Made by a program: the position numbers and the translations under genes
The notes under the pieces: model-generated
What the model saw: only the letters and a program-made list of their open reading frames with translations
Database searches by the model: none
What the model was told of the DNA's origin: nothing
Origin: Carallia brachiata
Taxonomy: Eukaryota > Streptophyta > Magnoliopsida > Malpighiales > Rhizophoraceae
Assembly (NCBI GenBank): GCA_021464245.1
Contig: JADCRB010000110.1
Coordinates: 434,001-498,000, forward strand
Reading direction: 5' to 3'
DNA length: 64,000 nt
Shown here: positions 11,641 through 21,521 of the stretch, piece after piece
How positions within the stretch are numbered: position 1 is the first letter of the stretch
Layout: every line of letters begins with the position of its first letter

Positions 11641-14243
11641 ATGTGCTTCCTCTTCAGGCGACTCCAGACCTTAAACCCATGCCTCCGGTCCACCGTCCCC
11701 CAGGTCCGGTGCGTAAGAACCGAATCCGGTACAAACAGGCGGCGCTCCAAGTCGCCGCCGGCCTTCACCAAGAACAAAGCTGCAGCGAAATCGGAGTGGT
11801 GGATAGTCGACGGCGAAATGCACGAGATCGGTGACCACGTGCCTCCACGTGAGCGCTTCGTCATCCCTAGAGATAACATCCCCAACAGGCGTCGCAAGCA
11901 GCTCCGTGAGCAGTTCATGCGCCGCACTCGCCTCGTTCTCAAAGAATCGGTGAGTTCGCATTTTCTCTCCTCTCTCTCTCTCTCGTTTGATTTTTCCTTT
12001 CGGTTTGCTGGGAATTTTTATTGTTTAATGCTAATTTTCACATTTTGGAATTTAGGGATTCGTTTGTATTTTGGTATTGATTTATCCTAATATTTACCTT
12101 AACCTTGTTTATTCCATGCTGACATTGATCAGAATCCGAATTAAATTTTTAATTTTTAACTTGCATCCTTTGAAGAACTTCTTAAAAATGTGACGGACTT
12201 GCCTGGGGTTAGTTGAAATCAATGATTTTAAGCATGCTGTATTCTTGATTATGAATGGCAATTTGTTTGTTCCCTAATATGTTTGGTGTATTCAAAGGAG
12301 CATGAGCCTTGGTGCAAAAGATATATGGAACTGTACAATGAGCTTAGGGAGAACTGGGAACGGTTGTACTGGGACGAGGGCTACTCCAAAAAAATTGCTC
12401 AAGATCATGCAAATTATGAGTCTGCTGAGGATGATGATCAGGATTTCAATCCATTCAGGTTGGTCCATGCCATATTTCATATGCTATGACTGTTTCCAAA
12501 ACAGCATTCTTAATTTTGCAAGTTGTGTATCATCACGAAAAACGTGTTTTGATTCAGAACATGGAAAAATTGTATAATACATCTGGTGCACGATGTCAGC
12601 ATTCTACATGGCACATCAGATTAATGATTACATGTCATTGTGCCATTGGAGTTAGCGTTGGTGTATTCGTGAGGTTAGCGGGTAGTTAATAAACTTAGAG
12701 GTTTACCTTGATGACATGACATTTGTCTGATCGCTAGCTAGACTCTGCTTAGTTGGTGCACCAACTAAGATTGATGACGTGGCGGTCCCGAACCACTGGA
12801 TAATCACTGTGGAACATGGTCATTATTTATGGGGAATATTAGCGACCGAAGAGGGTTATCGTAGTGTCAATATTCTGGACAATAAATGTGGATCATGACC
12901 AGGTGTCATTTCATACTTGACATCTGATTGGGGATAACTTAGATATACTTTCTGTCACTTGTTTACCTCTTTGTTTGAATTCAATTCCTGTACTATTAGT
13001 GCACAAATGAGTTTTTGCGTTTGTTAACAAGGTGATATGAATTTTGCTAGGATGTCTAATGAATTGATCATTTGTTTGTCTTACAGGAGCAGGCGACCTG
13101 AGCTGATGAAGGTACGAACATGAGTGATAATTAAAAGATAAGGGTGAAACACAGACAATCCTTGTGGTTTAGTTAGTCACAGCACTTCAAGATAAAATTT
13201 CACCTCGTGTTTTTGAGATTTGAGTATTTGAAAATTTGCATTTGCGTGTGTGAGTGTGTGAGAGATAAAGCGGGGTAGGAGGAGATTGAGACAGAGAACT
13301 GGAGAAAGTGCTTCTGTGAGTTTCTTGAAATCTCAACAGTTATTTCATTTGCAGTTGATTTTCATATGAAAAGCAACAAATCGCTGACCATATCTACTTT
13401 TTTTTTGCTTTAGAATTACTGTCACTTTTTTCTGAGATTGTGTAATGTTAGTCCAGTCGATCTGTTGTTGATAGACTTATAATCTTGTGTTCCCATTACT
13501 TCACATTCTGGTGCATGGAGATTGCCTGCATTTGAGAGTGTTTTGTATTTGATTTCAGCTTATGTTTTGTATTTGATTTCAGCTTATTTTAACAAAAATA
13601 TGTTTGATATGCAAACTTTATGACTAAAATCTGAGTGCAGGACCAGGGTTTTGGAAGAAGTAGGGGGCCCGGTGATACATGGGAAAAAGTCAATCAAATT
13701 CGAGATAAATTTGAATATGATAGAGAGAAAAGAATGAGAGAAAAAGGTGGGTTTAACTTTTCTGGATTATCCGATGTTACATTTTTTTCAGCTGACTTAG
13801 ATTCCATGGGCCAAATTGATTGAACGGTGATTCCTATGGGGTTGTGTGAGCAGCCAAAATAGTCAATTACATCCTGACCATGTTTCTTCTCACGTTGTTC
13901 CAGCTAGGCAGTCCAATGTTGATTTGTGTGTTTATTTTTTTCCTGCAAAAATTTCGGTGTGTCCGAGTTTTTTCAGCCTTTTTAGAGGTGGCCTCGTATT
14001 TGCATCAATGTAATATAAATATGAATGTGTATGTTACATGTGGTCGAGTACTGGCTGTGTTTGGAGACTGCTTGGTGAACTATGAATTTTATTTGATTGA
14101 TTTTTTTTTTCCTCCACGTGTTTTTGGTTGCAGCATTTGCACCAATGAATGGAGGAACTTATTCAGATTTACCCAATCCAAAATCCCGGTTCCAGTCATT
14201 CGACACGCAAAGATACTTTCCTAATGAAAGGGACTTCGAATGA
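11641..14243 (+). CDS. Basic, probably mitochondrial conserved plant protein, copy A (five exons, 236 aa)
   Basis: Exons: 11641-11949, 12298-12458, 13087-13111 (25-nt micro-exon), 13641-13746, 14134-14243; all introns GT-AG; phases 0, 2, 0, 1; stop TGA. The N-terminus (MCFLFRRLQTLNPCLRST, then an RRRSKSPP stretch) is Arg-rich without acids, like a mitochondrial presequence. The conserved body has SEWWIVDGEMHEIGDHVPP, FVIPRDNIPNRRRKQLREQF, EPWCKRYMELYNELRENWER and DQDFNPFRSRRPELMK; the C-terminus is SDLPNPKSRFQSFDTQRYF. It resembles an uncharacterised land-plant family; its charge and targeting would suit a mitoribosome-associated protein, but I cannot verify that. Reading through intron 4 gives an alternative end (...SMGQID, stop 13821-13823). 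Copy B is an intact paralog with the same exon lengths, so both are under purifying constraint or the duplication is recent. Confidence 0.82.
12748..12769. repeat. Perfect 22-nt palindrome at an intron indel edge
   Basis: The half-site cttagttggtg is followed immediately by its exact reverse complement. It lies in intron 2 of the copy-A gene at the left edge of roughly 140 bp absent from copy B, whose sequence runs gattagttggt|catgac. Confidence 0.85.
13538..13588 (+). repeat. 25-bp tandem duplication in intron 3, copy A only
   Basis: The unit gttttgtatttgatttcagc plus ttat occurs twice in a row. Copy B has a single unit at the matching place (near 23243-23267). Each unit contains a tttgatttcag sequence that resembles a 3' splice site. 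Confidence 0.75.
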
Positions 14244-16430
14244 TTATCTGAAGAAAGTTTGCCGTGTTAGTTTGATGCCAAGATCCCAAAAGGCATCAGG
14301 GAGGCCTTTAGCCCTTGGAGATTGTGGCCGAGACACAGAAATCACACATCTATCTGTGCTCCCTAGAAGAACCGTGTAACTGGAGATCTGGATGGCAATC
14401 CCTTGTGGATAATTTAGGTCTCATAATTTAAGAAAGAGAATGAGGAAGATTTATATTTAAATTCTAAAGGCTACCTTTTCTTTTCTTTGTTTGTAGTTCC
14501 GATTTCCAAATAATGTGGCGTTGTTCTTGCATCAACTTTTGTTTTTTTTTTTTTATTTCCTTTTTTTTTTTTTTTTACCTTTTTTAATTTTCAAGGGTAT
14601 TTCCGTATTTGCAACTTCATTTTTATATTTAACAGTACAAGAAACCGGCCAAACGGGAGTTTTCTTTGGCAATGTACAAAGTTAAAAACCTCCGTAAAAA
14701 GCGTAAAAAAGAAAGTATTCGGTAAAAAATTGGGGTTTGAAAAATGAACGGGGACGGGGCTTTAACTGTGTGTGCAGTGCTTTGCTTGGAGAGTTGTGAT
14801 GCGAAGGTCGGGCGGAGACACAAGACCAGGGCAGCCTCTGCCCCTCCATCCTCGTCTCCTTTCTCTCTCTTTGAATGTTCATCTTGTCTTTGTTTTGTCT
14901 TTTTTTCTTTCCATATTTTATAGAAACAGTTTGTAATTTCTAATTAGTTGCGACTCTTTTTATTTTTTTTTTTCTATTTTGGGGATATAGAGGGCTTGAT
15001 CAATTTCATGTTTTTACTACAATTAATTGTGATATGCTTTTTAAAATTTTTTCAATCTTATGTTTGAATGATAATAATCTTTTTGTTTTCTGGGTCTCTC
15101 TTGTAACAAAAAAAAAAAAGTTTTTGAAAGGAAATACAAAAATCTTTGCATAGGCCAAAAGACGCGTAATAGCTATTTTGATCTCAATTTCGCTTATTTT
15201 TCCTCTCTTCCAATTCCATTCAGGTCAAGGGTCTTCCTTTTACGGCTTAGACCCGCACTTACTTTGGACATGGATAAGAAAAGGAAAGGCCAACTCCGCA
15301 AGAAAAGGTTTGGGGGGTAAAAACGCAAAAGCATTGACGCAAAGAGCTGAGACAAAGGCCCATCTTAAAAGCCATTAGCAAATGTGTTGGAAAATTTGAC
15401 GTAGGATAAGAAGATTGAAATGTCTCACTACTAATTAATATGCAAACCCCTTGGCAAATGCCATGAATTTATTTCAAAGTAAAGCCTGCAATCAAACTGT
15501 CATTTCGCCGTGTAGATTTTTGCACTTCAGTCTCAAAGTGGTTGGGGCAATGGGGTAACGTGTGGAATTGAGGTGGACATCCCACAAAGGTATTGATGGG
15601 CTAAGATTTGTTACATTTTTCAAACGATTAGTTGGATATTTGAAGCAACTCTTTGAAGCCCATCATAGAAGGACAAACTAATTGCTCCGCCTAACAAGAA
15701 AACGCCTATTTAGCTCAGCAATGCTATGGCCCAAGGCCTTCAAAACTAGGCCTGTTTACTACTTTTGGGGGCCTCCTTTTGGGGGTGGCCCTGATGCCGC
15801 TGGGAGGCTGACGGACATAGATTTTTCTGCTCTTTATTTTAAGACGAGTATTAGATTTGGAGCTCTCAGGACATCAGACTATGTTTGGATGATTGATGAT
15901 TTGTGTCTCAACTTCTAGATTTGGGTCCTCTTTTTCTTACTGTTCGGTTATTAGTTCTAATGAAAAAAAAAAAAAAAAGAAATTCAAGTCCCTAAACGAA
16001 GAAAATAAGGAAAAAACCATGCCTAATTTGGTTTAAATTTAATCAACCAAGTGATTAAACCAAAGCATCTTGTTAGAACAAAAAAATTGCTCCCAGCCCC
16101 AAGAAGATTGACTCAGACCGGTTCTCTCAACTGTCAAAATATTGCCTTCTGAAACAACAACTTAGCCTTAGCTAAAAAGTGAAGGACGACAAACACGCAA
16201 AACAATTGATATGAAATAAATAAATAGCAGCAAACTTCTTTTAAAAGAAAGGAAATCCAAACAGGTGTCAAAATTACAAAACGAAATACGAATTTAAAGT
16301 ACTATCTTATAAGCAAAGTCTAGTGCATTTACAGACTAACTAGTTAATATAATAGGAATCACCATACGGAACCCAATCCCATGCATTCGGTACTATATTA
16401 TAATAATAACAATTATGGGATCTGTCACCT
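14244..16430. other. Copy A spacer: 3' flank, CT-rich leader-like block and retroposon
   Basis: No convincing protein gene. 14244-14500 is probably 3' UTR. At 14640-14880 a block (ccggccaaacgggagttttctttggcaa-type, then gccctccatcctcgtctcctttctctc) is shared with copies B and C and looks like a promoter or leader rather than coding, since its short frames are not conserved among copies. 15,120-15,370 contains about 230 bp deleted from copy B. Open frames near 15682-15918 come from the conserved block ending in the poly(A) retroposon. Confidence 0.5.
15865..15978 (+). mobile_element. Poly(A)-tailed retroposon fragment, copy A
   Basis: About 115 bp ending in an A16 run is found at the same site in all three copies (A tails at 15963-15978, 25364-25379 and 31517-31525). 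In copy B it is flanked by the 13-bp direct repeat agaattcgagtcc; in A and C the left flank has drifted (agatttggag). It looks like a 5'-truncated LINE end or processed transcript inserted before the triplication. Confidence 0.45.
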
Positions 16431-17059
16431 CTTTTCCTGGTGCTGGTGCATCCTCCTGAAAGACAGAACCGTGCCGTGCCATTTAATTAATTAAACTTTC
16501 CCTTTTGTAAATAGCAGCTAGCAAGCAGACAATATGTGCATGCATTTGCGTACATTTATGAATCGATTTTCTCTTAAGTTTTGAAAATTATATATATATA
16601 TATAAAAGTAGAAACAATATGACTAATAGGTCCTAAACTCAAGTTTCAGGTGCATGTAATATATTCAGCAGTAGCTTGTTTCGATTAACATGAAGAAAAA
16701 ATATTGGTGTTTCAAAATTTGGTGTCCCGATTGGTATTCAGATTGAAATTAAAATTGATATTTTTAAAAAAAAATTGATAATTTTTAAAACACTTAATTT
16801 TTTTGTATTTTCAAAAATTAACAATTTATCTCAAAAATATTAATTTTAGTTTCAATTGGAACACTAACGAGGATACCATTTTTTAGGATATGTATTAGTG
16901 AAATAGTTATCAACTTAATTGATTGTATAATTATGAAGTAATCAGATTAAGTAATTAATCTTGAAATTTTTTTTAACAAAAGTTATATATTCAATTAATC
17001 AACAATTTTTACAACTGGGGGAGAGAGAGAAAGAGAGAGAGGACCTGGGTGGAAGCCAT
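16431..17059 (-). pseudogene. Relic of the acidic-protein gene, copy A
   Basis: The minus strand keeps a TATAAATATA box (about 17185-17194) and exon 1 (17059-17045, MASTQ, followed by GT). At about 16480 the exon-2 acceptor and first codons remain (EDAPAPGKEVT), but almost all of exon 2 is deleted and the frame soon hits a stop in AT-rich sequence. The deletion end shares an aattat-type microhomology with the 3' flank. Only copy B has the full exon. Confidence 0.65.
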
Positions 17060-19014
17060 GTAGAGATCTAGCAGAGCAAATTAAGAGAGAAATAGTCGGA
17101 GAAATGAAAACAAAATGGTGTTAAGTGTTTGAGAGTGCTGTGGCTCACCACAGAGAGATGACACAAGAAGCTGGAGGAAGAAGGTATATTTATAATGCAA
17201 AGCAGCGGGGATACACTGCTCCCTATACTGGTTTTTTATTTTTGGGGAATTATATGACCAGATTATTTGATCTAAATGACATTTAGATGTTACGTAACTT
17301 ATACAATAGTAAACATATTTTATATAACTGTAATTAAAAAATATAAATTAAAAAAAACAATAATGTTTATTGATATTTAGTTTTTATTATTGTGTTTGTA
17401 TAAAATATTTTTATTGTTGCACAAAATCTAAATCTAAACACTGTTTGGTCATCTTCTTGTTTGTCAATGCACTTTTTCCCTTTTATTTTCACTTCAAAAA
17501 AAGCTTAGAAGCGAAAAGTTTTAAAGAGCTTTAAAATAATATAATCTGTTGGTTGGCTATATTTAAAAAAATAAAAAAATAGATAGAATATTAGATACTA
17601 TTGAATAAGAATATGTTGTTATTTTGGTACTATTTAAACAAAACTACGCATCAATGCTCTTTCACTTAATAATTTTGATTTAGACTATATATTATCATCA
17701 ATTAAACAACATATAATTTTTGTCAATTCCAGCACAATTTATTAGCTCTAGACGTATCGCTCGTGACAAAAAGGGAATAAAAAACAGATAAATCTAGATC
17801 AATTAACTTCAAAATTTAACTCCTCAAAAAAAAAAAACTTCAAAATTTAAACCCTGGAGATAACTAACTGTAAAAGAACAATATTTCAAAATGCTGAAAA
17901 TGAGAACGACGGAAGGCATAAAGCGGGGGAGCCAAAGCAAAGGTAATTAATGCCAATTCCTCCATCAGCGAATACTTTAGAGTTGGATTGATTCTGCTAC
18001 GCTTGTCATCAATCAAGTGGACGCATTTGCACAACTTTGAAGGGGAGGGGAATTATGCGGGGCTCCACGATGATTTGAACCAACATGCCAAAGAGTAGTG
18101 GTGTTGGTAACCAGTGGAGCTAGAATTAGTGATCAGTCGCTTATTTAAGGTTCTTTAGTGAAGTGATTTGTAACTTTGCTGATATGTGCGATTTCTCTGT
18201 TGGGGGATTCTTGATGCCTCCCGAAGTTTTTGATATACAAAGTGTTGTATGGGGTGGCATACTGGCATTGCGACGAAAGATACAGCCAAACTAGGGGGTT
18301 CTTCTGCACATGAAATGATTCGTAACATAAGGGACCCAACTGGCAAAAATCATTTTTTTCGTTATTTAGATATGGGTTTTGGTACAAAGCAGACCATGAG
18401 GTGGAGAAATTAGGCCTGAATGAAGTCCACTAACAAACATAGAGGCTTAACTTACTAAATTGTAGAGAAAAGATACATAATCACACTAAAAGAGAGACTT
18501 AGAGTCAATACTTTAAATCACTTTTTTTTTGTTTATGCAATAGTATGCTTTTTTTAATAATAAAAAATGAAAGTATTTTTTCGTATGTTTTTTTATTGCA
18601 AAAAAAAAAAAAGAGTTTGGCTATAAAAAAAATAATCAATTACAATACGTCAGTCTTGCGTTTCACTTTTTATGTGACGTATGCAATTGAACTCTAAAAC
18701 AAATTAATTTTGAGTGGCATACAATGTTTAAAATCTAATGGATGTTAATTATATTAATTAAGTATATTAGAAAAACAAAATTTCTGAAAAATAACTCCAA
18801 ATCCAAACTACTCTACTGTATTTACCCTATTATGGATTGTCTCTTTGCTCTTCTCCAACAAAAAGGGGGTATCAGCATCCCACAAGTCTAGCGCACTAAG
18901 TATATAATTCCAGAGGAAAATCCCTGAAGTTGAAATGTTGAATTATGAGGCCTTAGTGGAAACTCCAACTTCAAGGAAGTTGAGCCCAAACAGGTGCACT
19001 CTACGTGTTGTGTT
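17060..19014. other. Copy A right-hand spacer with conserved non-coding block
   Basis: Mostly AT-rich. The stretch about 17880-18400 (containing ccaattcctccatcagcgaatac and gtcatcaatcaagtggacgcat) is well conserved in copies B (27260-27780) and C (33700-34220) without a conserved reading frame. The last about 250 bp (18770-19014) match only the end of copy C. Confidence 0.5.
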
Positions 19015-19180
19015 CCCTTGTCGGTTATAAGGGACCTTTGCAATCCGTATCTGAACCTGTTTAGGAACATAATTCCTCCGATTTTCGACACTCTTGACGT
19101 CAGCCCACTTCTGTCGTTTGCTGTTTTGGGTACACTCGGATCCATTCTCAATAGCAGCAGAGGCATGTATTGGAGAGAAA
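19015..19180 (+). pseudogene. YLMG1 3' fragment at the start of copy B
   Basis: The fragment starts abruptly at cccttgtcgg, equivalent to 9491 in YLMG1, and encodes LSVIRDLCNPYLNLFRNIIPP...LGTLGSILNSSRGMYW. The parent's TGA after MY is mutated to TGG, so the frame runs on to 19227. With no promoter, transit peptide or first half it cannot make a functional protein. Confidence 0.88.
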
Positions 19181-19227
19181 ACGGTGAGAGCCGGGTGAAT
19201 TGGACAATTTCATCCGGTAACCGATAG

Positions 19228-21521
19228 TTTAGAGCTATTGTTGGCCTTTATTGATCGTTTTCCCCGTTGGTTTAGTGGTGTTGCTTGGTGCAATACTATA
19301 ATAGATGAATTTTGCTTCGGATGTATACCCTTTTTTTTTTCGTTATAATTTCTTTTTTAATGGTAGATTGGCATATTCATGGTGGGCTACTGCTTATTTT
19401 CATTTCCATTGGTAAAAATTGTGTTTACTACTTTTTTTCTTGTCGTTGGCTGTGCTTGCTAGATTGCCACTTGCAGTTTGATGAATGTGATTAGAAGGGA
19501 CTGCAATGTTTGGGATTCTATGACTTCTGAGTTAAGGAAGCCTATGTTTTTACACTCTCTGTTAGTTGTGAATCTTTTGTCTCACAACTTGATCAGCTGC
19601 TTTTCAAAGTTTGGTTCTTGGTATTCTTGTCCTTATCTTCTTCATTAATCTGTGTAACTTAAGTTTGCTATAAAGAGAGACATTTAGATTCTTTGATGGA
19701 GATCGTCGCAGAACATGGTATCATTGTTGGCGAAAGTTCCAAAGTTGAGGGATTGTTCACGTTTTTGTTGGATGAGAGTGGGAAGAGCGTTATCTTGTGT
19801 GCGTTTGTTCTAGTACAAGCTTTATTCTTTTGGTTGTTTTGTGTTTGAAATTGGCCTAGTACGAGATTGCCTAATGATGTCTTCATTCCATATAAATTGC
19901 ATAATTAAACTGGAAGTGCAATTCTGTTACTTTTCAATCGGATGTTGAATGGCTCGGGGTGAAATATTACTGCAAAAAGACGGGGCAACATGCAATTTTG
20001 CCTGTCGTTGAGCATTCTTGGCCGTTCCGACCCCTACCCGCCCTCTCTCACTCTGCATCTCTCTCTCTCACAGGTGGTGATAGCATTGTGTGTAAATTGT
20101 TTCGCTTAAGTTAAGATCGTGATGCAGCAAATTTCTTGTCCGTGTCTCGTTGTTAGTCTAATAACTGTTGGAACAAGGGTTTAAGATGAAAATGATGGTG
20201 CTCGATATCCATTTTCTCTATCCCTCTAATTTCAGTGCTGCAGGTCTCAGTTAGTGCACTGGTTTTCAGGTGGTCGAAGTGCTATGGTCTACAGGTGAGA
20301 TGTTAAAGGCAAACAAAGAATTTCGGTTTAGAAGGGATAGAGGATGAAAAATTGTTAGCACTGATTGAAATTGTTTCTGAAAAATAAAGGTTCGTCTGGT
20401 TGGATCAGCTGCTGCAACTTGCAATGATGTAGAATGAGTTTGGCCAGGTGACAAAACATGGAAAGCTGATTCCGAATTTTAGTTATCTTCGCTTTGGGAT
20501 CAAGTCAAACTGATGGAAATCACACTGACTCCTGCAGTCCAGAACGGGCTGCGTGGTCGCAAGCATAAATGCTACAAACCAAACTCCTGAACGAAACTGC
20601 CAATTGTTTTCCGGAAATTTATTTCCAGAGATACAAATGTCATGAGCTAAACAAAATTTTATGTGATGTACTCTTCCTACATTACAATGAATTTAGACAC
20701 TAATTCTTTGCATCTTTATGCTTTTGGCAAAAGAGTAAGATTGTAACAAACTAATAAATGAACGTTATGTAGACAGCTGGGGAGAAGAAGGCCCACCTAA
20801 AGCCTTTTATTATGTAATATTTTTTTAATTGAACGAACATTGTATTAGGCTAATACAAACCTGTGATAATTCATCGAAGGCAATATCTAACGCGTAAGAT
20901 AACGTATACATGCTTAAAGAGACGTGAGGGAGGGAGGAGGAACGTGAATAATTTAATAATATTTAAATTTATTTTTTTTAAAAAAAATTGATACATTTTT
21001 ATAATTTAATATTTAAATTATTACGTATTTATCACATATTCATACGGTTATATTTATAAAAGATTTTTCTAATTTAAAAAATTATCTCCAAATAATTATA
21101 GTTTTGTTTTAACAGTAAAAAAATGATTCATCGTAAATAACAGTCATTGAATTTATGAGTGGTGATCAGAGTAATTCTCGTTTATTTGAATTTTGTTCAA
21201 TCATTTTAATAAGCAGATATATCACTCCAATACTATTGCGTCTAATAGGTCTTTTATATCTAATTATAAGATTAATAAATTTTAAATTAATAACTGCGCT
21301 CTAATATGATCTTAAGTAATTGAGACAATAAATTTTTTAATACTGAAATTCAAATTGACGCCGTGAGAAGAGAAAATATGTGGAGTAATAATGTCTTCTT
21401 GACATGCTATTTCTGTCCCTAGAAGGGCAAAAAGCCGGTTTACTCGCTCCTATTTATTTCTTGGTCTGACCCGCCTCTCTCCCAACACCTCCGAACGCTA
21501 ATTTGGTGTCCCACTGTTCTC
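19228..21521. other. Copy B spacer and promoter of the second five-exon gene
   Basis: 19228-20880 matches the copy-A spacer. 20883-21435 is AT-rich and has no match in copy A; it replaces the 265 bp that stand there in A. Homology returns at about 21440 shortly before the ATG. No gene seen. Confidence 0.6.

Larger units (their letters stand above)
9491..19014. repeat. Tandem segment copy A (about 9.5 kb)
   Basis: From the YLMG1 codons for LSAIRDLCDPY onward, the sequence is repeated in the same order and orientation in copy B and partly in copy C: YLMG1 3' end and downstream spacer, the five-exon gene, CT-rich leader-like block, poly(A) retroposon, acidic-protein gene (minus strand) and conserved spacer. 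Copy A ends at ctctacgtgttgtgttcc, where it runs directly into the YLMG1 fragment that begins copy B. Copy A uniquely keeps about 140 bp in intron 2 of the five-exon gene (12757-12893). Confidence 0.9.

Noticed and set aside
11508..11961. Minus-strand frames opposite exon 1 of the five-exon gene
   Set aside because: Antisense shadow of a high-GC exon; the copy-B counterparts are just as shadow-like and have no splice context.
15682..15918. Frame reading LLRLTRKRLFSSAM...FWGPPFGGGP
   Set aside because: Equivalent frames in copies B and C are broken or shifted, so it is not a conserved protein.
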